DNA of 28,587 bases, taken from positions 1-28,587 of the forward strand of contig JANPPS010000133.1 of the NCBI GenBank assembly GCA_031428635.1. Direction: 5' to 3'. Positions 10,045 through 15,916 of the stretch are shown here, in pieces (within the stretch, counting starts at the first letter, position 1; every line of letters starts with the position of its first letter). The stretch comes from JANPPS01 sp031428635. Its GTDB lineage: Bacteria; Pseudomonadota; Alphaproteobacteria; Acetobacterales; Acetobacteraceae. The translations under genes and the position numbers were made by a program. The notes beneath the pieces are model-generated. The model searched no databases, was not told the origin of the DNA, and saw only the letters and a list, made by a program, of their open reading frames with translations.

Positions 10045-10884
10045 ATGCTTCAAGTGTCATCGGCGCTGAAGGGTTACGCCATCGCGGCCAAGGACGGTGC
10101 GATCGGAACAATCAGTGATATCCTGTTCGATCAGACTACCTGGACGGTACGCTGGCTGGTCGTCGATACCGGCACATGGCTGACCGGGCGATTGGTGCTG
10201 ATCCATCCCTCGGCCGCCGGTCATGTCGATCACGAACAGCGTCAGATCGATGTGGCACTGACGCGCAAGCAGGTCGAGGACAGCCCGGACATTCGCCAGG
10301 ACCGGCCGGTATCACAGCAGATGCAGAGCGACCTGTACGGCTACTATGGCTGGGACCCCTACTGGAATAACGGCATTTCCGGGGCCGGTTCGTTCGGCAG
10401 CGGCCTGTATGCCGACGGGCTCTTTGGCGGCGGCATGGGTGGCATCGGCGGGGTCACCGGCCTGGCCATTCGGGAACGGCCATCTTACCCCGGCCTGCCA
10501 GGCGGCGGCGGCGGACAGGCGCTCGATGACGGACAGGCGCTCGATGACGGCGATCCTAATCTGCGCAGCACCAAAGAGATTACCGGCTACCATGTTCATG
10601 CGTCGGACGGCAGCATCGGCCACGTGGAGGACGTGCTGCTGGATGATCAGGGTTGGGCTATCCAGTATCTGGCCGTCGACACATCAAACTGGTGGGTCGG
10701 GCAACACGTCCTGATCTCGCCGCACGCGATCACGGGCATCGACTGGTCTGATCGGTCGATTGAGTTAAGCGTCACCCGGGACAGGGTCAAGACAAGCCCG
10801 GCTTGGGACCGCACCAACAACATCGACGGAACGTTCGGGCGGCGGTTGCATGAGCATTATGATTGGCCGAACTACATCTTTTAG
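10045..10884 (+). CDS. Protein with two PRC-barrel domains
   Basis: 279-residue soluble protein and the only plus-strand gene in the window. Two copies of a PRC-barrel fold are clear by internal similarity. Domain 1 (about residues 5-90) runs from LKGYAIAAKDGAIGTISDIL through WLVVDTGTWLTGRLVLIHP. Domain 2 (about 178-268) runs from ITGYHVHASDGSIGHVEDVL through YLAVDTSNWWVGQHVLISP. The linker (about 95-175) is rich in Gly and Tyr near its start and contains a duplicated GQALDD. There is no signal peptide or membrane segment, so a cytoplasmic or membrane-associated role is likely. PRC-barrels occur in photosynthetic reaction-centre H subunits, RimM and many stress-associated proteins; a specific role cannot be assigned. 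AAGGGA seven bases upstream supports the ATG. The gene converges with atpG, and its last codons form one arm of the shared hairpin. Confidence 0.92.
   Translation: MLQVSSALKGYAIAAKDGAIGTISDILFDQTTWTVRWLVVDTGTWLTGRLVLIHPSAAGHVDHEQRQIDVALTRKQVEDSPDIRQDRPVSQQMQSDLYGYYGWDPYWNNGISGAGSFGSGLYADGLFGGGMGGIGGVTGLAIRERPSYPGLPGGGGGQALDDGQALDDGDPNLRSTKEITGYHVHASDGSIGHVEDVLLDDQGWAIQYLAVDTSNWWVGQHVLISPHAITGIDWSDRSIELSVTRDRVKTSPAWDRTNNIDGTFGRRLHEHYDWPNYIF
10513..10548 (+). repeat. Perfect 18-bp tandem duplication in the PRC-barrel linker
   Basis: The unit at 10513-10530 is repeated without mismatch at 10531-10548. It is in frame and encodes GQALDD twice in the flexible linker between the two PRC-barrels. 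Complete identity, including synonymous positions, suggests a recent slippage event. Confidence 0.95.
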
Positions 10885-10896
10885 TTCGGCCAATCA
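10860..10896. terminator. Bidirectional hairpin between convergent PRC-barrel and atpG genes
   Basis: A perfect 14-bp stem (10860-10873 paired with 10883-10896) encloses a 9-base loop. The left arm lies in the last codons of the PRC-barrel gene and the stop codon TAG (10882-10884) falls at the loop/right-arm boundary; the atpG stop begins at 10904. Position between two convergent genes and stem strength point to a shared terminator. No uridine run follows the stem on either strand, so it is not a textbook intrinsic terminator and may act mainly as an RNA 3'-end stabiliser. Confidence 0.65.
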
Positions 10897-10903
10897 CGGA
10901 CGG

Positions 10904-11758
10904 TCAGACCGCACGTTCCCGGCTGGCCGTCTCGCCCGCTGCAAGTTCGAGGATTTCAGCCGTAATCTCTTCCTGCCTGACGCGGCGCTCCGTCGCCTGA
11001 AGCGTGGCAAGTTGGCGTTCCGTGTGAGTGTGCGCGGCCGCCATCGCTTCCATGCGGGCCTCGTTCTCCGCCGCGAAGCTATGCAGTGCCGCCCGGCATA
11101 GCTGGGCATGGACGTAGTCCGGCGTTAACGCATCGAGCAGCGCCGCTGGCGTGAGGTTCAGCAGTGGCGCTGCCGAATTGGCCGGAGCCGGGAATGCCGC
11201 TGGGTCGAGTGGGAGCAGCGATTGCCGGACGACACGAATGGCTTTGCCCAGCTCCCACTGGCAGAACAGAACGTCCAATCGGTCGATCTCACCTTTGGCG
11301 AAACTAGCAGACACGGCATCCGCGATCGTGCTGGCGAACCTAGGTATTCCCGGTGAGTGGGATGGGATGATCCCTTGCCAGGTCGCGCTGCCCTGCCGCT
11401 CGGCCAGGGCCGCCGCACCCCGCGTGCCCGCCACGAACAGCGTGGCCGTCGACAGACCAGCGCCGGCGGCGTCGAGTACACGCTGGCTGAACGCACCGGC
11501 AAATCCCTGCTCGGCACAGAACAGCACGAGGCCGGAATGCGCTGCGTTGCGGGCCGGCGCGTGGCGGGCCGGCGGCTGCAGTACCAGGGCCTGCGCGATG
11601 GCGCGGCCCACCGTGGCCGCGTACCGATCCACGGCGGCCAGCTGCGCACTGGCCTGCTGCGCGCGGGCAGCCGCGATCCCGCGCATGGCGTTCATAACGG
11701 TTCCCAATTGGCGGATGCTGCCAATGCGCGCGCTGACGTCGGCTAGGCGCTCCGTCAT
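10904..11758 (-). CDS. atpG: N-type ATPase gamma subunit
   Basis: Central stalk subunit of the F1-like head (284 aa, the normal size). It couples rotation of the c-ring to catalysis. Seen: an N-terminal helix beginning MTERLADVSARIGSIRQLGT and continuing to VMNAMRGIAAARAQQASAQL, and a C-terminal helix containing AENEARMEAMAAAHTHTERQ; both match the coiled-coil pair of gamma subunits. The centre contains the expected Rossmann-like stretch (GLVLFCAEQGFAGAFSQRVL). The ATG at 11758 overlaps the atpA stop by ATGA. This is the last gene of the operon, followed by the hairpin shared with the convergent PRC-barrel gene. Being terminal in an operon with no atpH, and starting with atpD rather than atpB or atpI, it belongs to the N-ATPase arrangement rather than to the housekeeping synthase. 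Confidence 0.95.
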   Translation of the reverse strand: MTERLADVSARIGSIRQLGTVMNAMRGIAAARAQQASAQLAAVDRYAATVGRAIAQALVLQPPARHAPARNAAHSGLVLFCAEQGFAGAFSQRVLDAAGAGLSTATLFVAGTRGAAALAERQGSATWQGIIPSHSPGIPRFASTIADAVSASFAKGEIDRLDVLFCQWELGKAIRVVRQSLLPLDPAAFPAPANSAAPLLNLTPAALLDALTPDYVHAQLCRAALHSFAAENEARMEAMAAAHTHTERQLATLQATERRVRQEEITAEILELAAGETASRERAV

Positions 11759-13335
11759 ACAGGCTTGGCGGGTTTGGCCGCGGCGGCCACGGTCTCGGCA
11801 TAGGTCGTCAACACCGTGAGCAATGCCGCGCTGCCGTCCGCGTCCAGCGTGCCGGCAGTCTGCATTTGGTGGACGCTCGCCACCGCACCGACGTCGATCG
11901 CCTGCCGTAGGCCAAGCCGAAAGGCAGCGATCGCGGGGAGCGGCAGCGCGTCAAGCAGGCCCGCCTGCACGGCCATCACCAGCGCCACCTCGTCCGACAA
12001 ACGCAGCGGCGCGTGCTGCGGCTGATCCAGGATGGCGCGGATGCGTGCCCCGCGGGTCAGCTGCTGCCGCACCCGCTTGTCCGGCGCGCCGCCGAAGCGA
12101 GTGAAAGATTCCAGTTCGAGAAACTGCGCGTAGTCGAGTCGCACGGTCTTGGCCGCATTCCGCAGCGCCACGGCCTGCGTCTTGCCACCGACTCGGCTGA
12201 CACTCGTGCCTACGTCCACGGCGGGCTTCTGGCCTTGGTAAAACAGCTTGGCGTCGAGCACGATCTGCCCGTCAGTGATGGAAATTAGGTTCGTAGGAAT
12301 ATATGCACTGAGGTTACCCGCATCCGTTTCGGCAATCGGTAGCGCCGTGAGCGAGCCGCCGCCCTTTTTCTGAGACAGCTTGGAGGCACGTTCCAGCAGC
12401 CGCGCGTGCACGTAGAATACGTCCCCGGGATAAGCCTCCCGCCCTGGCGACTGCCGGGTGAGCAGGGCGATCTCCCGATGCGTGGCGGCGTGCTTGGTCA
12501 GGTCATCGATCACGATCAGCGCGTGCTGGCCGCGGTCACGGAAATACTCTGCCATCGTCATCGCCGCGAATGGGGCGATCCATCGCAGCCCCGGCGAACC
12601 GGCCGCCTCGGCCGCGACCACGATGCACCGCTCCGGGGCGCCATACTGCTCAATCGCGTCGATCGCGCGTCGCACGGCCGAGCTTTTTTGCCCGACGGCG
12701 ACATAGACGCAGATCATGTCGCTGTCCTTTTGATTGATGATCGTGTCGATGCCGATCGTCGTCTTGCCGATCGCGCGGTCGCCGATAATCAGCTCGCGCT
12801 GACCGCGGCCGAGGGCAAATAGCGTGTCCACCACAACGAGCCCCGTCTGTACCGGCTGCACGACCAGGTCCCGGTCGATGATGGACGGCGCCGGGCGCTC
12901 GATCGGCTGCTGCGACTCGGCCGTGATCGGGCCCTTGCCATCTAGCGGACGGCCGAGTGGGTCCATGACGCGGCCGAGCAAGCCGGGCCCAACGGGTACG
13001 CGCACCACGTCGCCCGTGCCGCGCACGGCCGCCCCCGCGCCGACGCTGTCCACATCGTCCAGCAACACGCAGCCTATACGATTGCGTTCCAGTACCTGCG
13101 CGAACCCGAACTGGCCGCCGGCAAAGCGCAATAGCTCGTCCAGCCGCACGCCGGGCAGGCCGGAGATCAGGGCCACGCCATCGCCCACCTCCTCCACCCG
13201 GCCGATCGGTTCGGCGCGGCATTCGAGACTTGCGGCAGCAACGGTCTGGGTCGCGACCGCCAGCCAGGCATCCGGCGCGGTCGTTGGCGGTGCGTTACCG
13301 TCCGGGGGCACGTTTGATATCTTTGAGGATTTCAT
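11755..13335 (-). CDS. atpA: N-type ATPase alpha subunit
   Basis: Non-catalytic nucleotide-binding subunit of the F1-like hexamer (526 aa). Seen: an N-terminal beta-barrel with IGRVEEVGDGVALISGLPGV, the Walker A loop GDRAIGKT at residues 185-192, the Walker B region ending LIVIDDLTKHA, and the alpha-type segment PGREAYPGDVFYVHARLLER. ISITDGQIVLDAKLFYQG and VGTSVSRVGGKTQA contain the conserved arginine region. The ATG at 13335 lies 41 bp inside atpF; upstream GGAT is weak, so initiation probably depends on coupling to atpF. A GTG at codon 9 is a less likely alternative. The first about 20 residues (Pro/Asn/Ser-rich) are poorly conserved in the family. The ATGA overlap with atpG follows. Confidence 0.96.
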   Translation of the reverse strand: MKSSKISNVPPDGNAPPTTAPDAWLAVATQTVAAASLECRAEPIGRVEEVGDGVALISGLPGVRLDELLRFAGGQFGFAQVLERNRIGCVLLDDVDSVGAGAAVRGTGDVVRVPVGPGLLGRVMDPLGRPLDGKGPITAESQQPIERPAPSIIDRDLVVQPVQTGLVVVDTLFALGRGQRELIIGDRAIGKTTIGIDTIINQKDSDMICVYVAVGQKSSAVRRAIDAIEQYGAPERCIVVAAEAAGSPGLRWIAPFAAMTMAEYFRDRGQHALIVIDDLTKHAATHREIALLTRQSPGREAYPGDVFYVHARLLERASKLSQKKGGGSLTALPIAETDAGNLSAYIPTNLISITDGQIVLDAKLFYQGQKPAVDVGTSVSRVGGKTQAVALRNAAKTVRLDYAQFLELESFTRFGGAPDKRVRQQLTRGARIRAILDQPQHAPLRLSDEVALVMAVQAGLLDALPLPAIAAFRLGLRQAIDVGAVASVHQMQTAGTLDADGSAALLTVLTTYAETVAAAAKPAKPV

Positions 13336-14038
13336 GAAGATCCGCCCGCCAGCTATTGCCCAGGGCGAAATGCGGGCCGTGCAGCTCGACCCCAGCGATG
13401 AGCGCCGGGTCGGCCCTGAACGTCAGGTCCAGCTTAGTCCCGAACGCCTCGGCGATCATGCCCCGATACCGGTCCTGCTCGGCCGCCTCGAGAGGGTGGG
13501 CGCTCACCGCCTCGATCCCGCCCGGCGCGTCGGTCGCGGCGTGCCGGGCCTGTTCCGGTAGTGCCCGGATGCTGGACAGCAGCCAATCGAGGAATGCCGT
13601 ATCCACGGCAGAGCCCTGCAGCCGGCCGGCCAGGCGCCCGGCGATCTGCACCGCAAGCTGGCTCGCCCGGTCGGACCAGGCGGCCTCCGCTGCAACGTGC
13701 TCGGTCGCTATGGCGGCCTGGGCGGCGGCGGTATGGGCGGCTGCGTCCTTCGTGGCAGCGTCCAGGGTCGCCTTGCTTCCCTTGTCGGCCGCGGTGTGGG
13801 CATCGGCCAGGATGGCGTCGTGCTCCTTGGCGAAACCCGCCCGGGTTGCCGCGACATCGGCCAGGGCGGCGGCGGCCTTGTCACCCGCCGCCTTTGCGTC
13901 TGCCAGGGCCTTCTCGGTCGCACTGCGGCGCTGCTCGATCATGGTGGCGATCGGGCGCCAGAAGAAGCGTTGCAACAGCCAGACTAGGATGAGGACGTTC
14001 GTGGTTTGAAAGCCGAGCGTCCACCAATTGATCGTCAT
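13295..14038 (-). CDS. atpF: N-type ATPase b subunit with delta/OSCP-like C-terminal segment
   Basis: Peripheral stalk subunit, 247 aa, longer than an ordinary b subunit (about 155-165). Seen: one N-terminal membrane helix (WWTLGFQTTNVLILVWLLQR, residues 5-24), then a long Ala/Lys/Glu/Asp-rich coiled coil to about residue 145. A globular C-terminal part contains DPALIAGVEL (210-219) followed by HGPHFALGNSWRADLHEIL. That closing motif resembles the C-terminus of delta/OSCP subunits, which typically end in a 'dp-x-LIGG ... GD ... D-S ... L' pattern. Since the operon has no atpH gene, this extension may take over the contact between stalk and head. It starts four bases after the atpE stop with only a weak Shine-Dalgarno, and its 3' end overlaps atpA by 41 bp. 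The delta relationship is my inference from pattern; the b-subunit call is secure. Confidence 0.92.
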   Translation of the reverse strand: MTINWWTLGFQTTNVLILVWLLQRFFWRPIATMIEQRRSATEKALADAKAAGDKAAAALADVAATRAGFAKEHDAILADAHTAADKGSKATLDAATKDAAAHTAAAQAAIATEHVAAEAAWSDRASQLAVQIAGRLAGRLQGSAVDTAFLDWLLSSIRALPEQARHAATDAPGGIEAVSAHPLEAAEQDRYRGMIAEAFGTKLDLTFRADPALIAGVELHGPHFALGNSWRADLHEILKDIKRAPGR

Positions 14039-14042
14039 GGCG

Positions 14043-14288
14043 TTACTTAAGCAGCGGATTGGCGAACAGCAGCAGCAGCGCGATAACCAAGCAATAGATC
14101 GCCATCGTCTCGATCATGGCCAGGCCTACGAACAGCGTGCGGGAGATAGTGCTGGCCGATTCCGGCTGCCGGGCAATGGCGTCCATCGCCGCCGCTACGG
14201 CTCGCCCCTCCGCCAGGGCCGGGCCGATCGCGCCGAAGGAGACGGCGAGCGCCGCACAGAAGATGCTGATGCCGGCCAGCCAGTTCAT
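14043..14288 (-). CDS. atpE: N-type ATPase c subunit (rotor ring)
   Basis: 81-residue hairpin of two membrane helices joined by the polar loop ARQPES (39-44), the standard c-subunit signature. Helix 2 carries the ion-binding Glu60 in AMIETMAIYCLVIALLL. Helix 1 carries a second Glu at 27 in GPALAEG, at the place where Na+-binding c subunits have Gln. Thr61 and Tyr65 sit where the Na+ site of the Ilyobacter ring has Ser66 and Tyr70. The usual Gly-x-Gly helix-packing motif is mostly Ala here (A20, G22, A24, A26). The ATG at 14288 overlaps the atpB stop by ATGA. The ligand set fits the double-glutamate pattern described for N-ATPases. Coupling ion cannot be settled from sequence, because one N-ATPase ring of this kind (Burkholderia pseudomallei) was reported as proton-specific. 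Confidence 0.96.
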   Translation of the reverse strand: MNWLAGISIFCAALAVSFGAIGPALAEGRAVAAAMDAIARQPESASTISRTLFVGLAMIETMAIYCLVIALLLLFANPLLK

Positions 14289-14968
14289 GGCGTTGTCCTC
14301 TTTTTTAAATTGGGTGCGGGGATGGCGCTGGAAATGAACACCATAGCCAGGATGGCAAAGATGTAGGCCTGCACGGCGCCGATCAGCAGATCGAGCGCCA
14401 TAAGCGGGATCGGCACCAGCAGGCCCGCCAGCGATAGCACGATGCCGATGACGAATACGCCGCTCATGACGTTGCCGAACAGGCGGACGAACAAGGAGAA
14501 GGTGCGCGTGACGCTCTCGATCACATTGAGCGGAATCATGACGATGCTGGGTTTGGCGAACGTCGAGAGATAGCCGCGGACGCCGCCGGCGCGGATTCCA
14601 AACCAGATCATGGCCCCGAACACTAGTATGGCCAGCGCCGCATCCGTCTCCAGACGCGCAGTGGGTGGCGGCACGCCCGGCACCAGCGACGACCAGTTGG
14701 CGACGAAGATGAAGACGAACAGCGTACCGACGAACGCCCTATACGGACCCGGGTCGAGCTGCATCGTATCGCGGATCTGGCCATCGACCGTGTCCACGAC
14801 CAACTCGCACACGGCCTGGATCTTCGATGGATTCAACAACAGGCGGCGCGTGAGTAAAAAGCTGCTGCCAACCAGGATCGCCATGATCGCCCACGTCACG
14901 ACGACGGCCGCGGCAATCGGCACCGGGCCGATGTGAAAGAGTGTCGTGCTGCTGAGCGGCGAGTTCAC
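14285..14968 (-). CDS. atpB: N-type ATPase a subunit
   Basis: Membrane stator protein (227 aa) that forms the two ion half-channels against the c-ring. Several membrane helices are visible, beginning with a segment around IAAAVVVTWAIMAILVGSSF. The essential arginine is Arg162 in SLFVRLFGNVMSG, equivalent to Arg210 of E. coli subunit a. The C-terminal helix pair (LLVPIPLMALDLLIGAVQAY then IFAILAMVFISSAI) is typical. The start was set at GTG 14968 because it overlaps the atpR stop as GTGA, matching the coupling used at most other junctions, and gives a family-like N-terminus (VNSPLSSTTLFHIGPVP). The open frame continues upstream to 15163, but that extension would run through atpR in the wrong frame and is basic and unlike subunit a. 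It overlaps atpE by ATGA. Confidence 0.95.
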   Translation of the reverse strand: MNSPLSSTTLFHIGPVPIAAAVVVTWAIMAILVGSSFLLTRRLLLNPSKIQAVCELVVDTVDGQIRDTMQLDPGPYRAFVGTLFVFIFVANWSSLVPGVPPPTARLETDAALAILVFGAMIWFGIRAGGVRGYLSTFAKPSIVMIPLNVIESVTRTFSLFVRLFGNVMSGVFVIGIVLSLAGLLVPIPLMALDLLIGAVQAYIFAILAMVFISSAIPAPNLKKRTTP

Positions 14969-15234
14969 GGCGATGCCAGCCGCACCCAGTACAGCACGGC
15001 TGTCCGGGCGATGAGAACGCCCGAAGCCGTGGCCAGCAATGGGATGGCACCCTCCAGGCTTACGGCCATAAGGATTGCACCCAAGGCGACGAACCGTACG
15101 GCCATAGAGACAATGAGCGTCTGGACGCGGCCAGCGCCCCCGAACAGCGTGGCATTCCACCACAGGCTACCAAAATACAGCGCGCCGGCCGCGATGCCGC
15201 CGACAAGATGCAACAACAGCATGGGAAAGGTCAT
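14965..15234 (-). CDS. atpR: N-type ATPase accessory membrane protein AtpR
   Basis: Small 89-residue membrane protein found only in N-ATPase operons. Three hydrophobic segments are visible (about 5-25, 37-58 and 63-82), with Arg at the membrane face in GRVQTLIVSMAVRFVALGAI and in GVLIARTAVLYW. The family is thought to help assembly or to interact with the c-ring through conserved charged residues; no enzymatic role is known. The start at ATG 15234 overlaps the atpQ stop by ATGA, and the stop overlaps the atpB GTG. A longer open frame to 15630 exists in this frame, but its extra part is antisense-like, Arg/Pro-rich and lies over atpQ and atpC, so it was rejected. Confidence 0.9.
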   Translation of the reverse strand: MTFPMLLLHLVGGIAAGALYFGSLWWNATLFGGAGRVQTLIVSMAVRFVALGAILMAVSLEGAIPLLATASGVLIARTAVLYWVRLASP

Positions 15235-15509
15235 GCGCTGCCCATCCACTTCCAGGCCGACCAGCATCCCAGCGCGGCGCCAAGCATCAGCAGCGGCGCG
15301 GTCCAGAATAGTCCAGACTGGAAATGCCCGTCCATCCAGCGCCCAGCAAAGACGCCGAGCAGCATCGGCATCACGATGATCCAACCCAGCACGCCGATTT
15401 GACCCAGCCGCCGCGCTGGGGAAGGGTCTCCGTCGCTGAGCCAGCGGCGTCGGCGTGCTGCACGCAACCGCGCTTCCTCTACGAGCCGTTCGTCGTCCGG
15501 CGCGATCAT
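15231..15509 (-). CDS. atpQ: N-type ATPase accessory membrane protein AtpQ (AtpI-like)
   Basis: 92-residue protein with a basic, Arg-rich cytoplasmic N-terminus (EARLRAARRRRWLS, residues 12-25) and two membrane helices (about 41-58 and 67-87) joined by a short loop with GRWMDGHF. This two-helix layout resembles AtpI/AtpZ proteins, which assist c-ring assembly or Mg uptake in ordinary F-ATPase operons. Its slot between atpC and atpR is the diagnostic place of AtpQ. It overlaps both neighbours by ATGA (15506-15509 and 15231-15234). The function of AtpQ itself is not established, so the call rests mostly on position and topology. Confidence 0.88.
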   Translation of the reverse strand: MIAPDDERLVEEARLRAARRRRWLSDGDPSPARRLGQIGVLGWIIVMPMLLGVFAGRWMDGHFQSGLFWTAPLLMLGAALGCWSAWKWMGSA

Positions 15510-15916
15510 GCGGATACTCCGGGCCGGGGCCGGAGGTGGCGGACCATCTCGCGAATGGCGCGCAACTCCAACTTGGTGCTACCCGCCCGGTCGGACCGCT
15601 CGGCTTCGGCATCGGCGCCGAACCGGTCAAGGATTACCTGATCGAGCGTGGCCAGGTCGTCGCCCGGAATAGCCTCGCGGGTCGTGACCGCTACCTCCGT
15701 GCCGCCAATGACGGTCAACACGCCACCATGGACGGCGCAGTAGTGCCGTGCGCCCCCGCTGCTTTTCCAGCTCACGATGCCCACGGACAGGGTCGTGAGG
15801 AAATCGGCATGATACGGCTGGACACCGAAGCTGCCGCTGGTGTCCTCGGCCGACACGATCTCCACCGCGTCTTCGTCGACGACGATGCGGAGCGGCGTGG
15901 TGATGCGTAACCTCAT
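15506..15916 (-). CDS. atpC: N-type ATPase epsilon subunit
   Basis: 136-residue central stalk subunit. The N-terminal beta-sandwich is recognisable: MRLRITTPLRIVVDEDAVEI, then GSFGVQPYHADFLTTLSVGI (matching the 'G-x-hGIhPgHa-h-hh-L-h-h-g' pattern of epsilon), then AVHGGVLTVIGGTEVAVTTR. The C-terminal part (about 90-136, RFGADAEAERSDRAGSTKLE and beyond) is charged and probably helical. That region differs from the two-helix inhibitory hairpin of housekeeping epsilon subunits. It overlaps atpD and atpQ by ATGA. In N-ATPases this gene directly follows atpD, as here. Confidence 0.93.
   Translation of the reverse strand: MRLRITTPLRIVVDEDAVEIVSAEDTSGSFGVQPYHADFLTTLSVGIVSWKSSGGARHYCAVHGGVLTVIGGTEVAVTTREAIPGDDLATLDQVILDRFGADAEAERSDRAGSTKLELRAIREMVRHLRPRPGVSA

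Noticed and set aside
14969..15163. Upstream extension of the atpB frame
   Set aside because: It lies over atpR, its peptide is basic and unlike subunit a, and GTG 14968 gives the expected overlap and length.
15235..15630. Upstream extension of the atpR frame giving a 221-residue protein
   Set aside because: The extra part overlaps atpQ and atpC, is Arg/Ser/Pro-rich, and the AtpR family is about 90 residues long.
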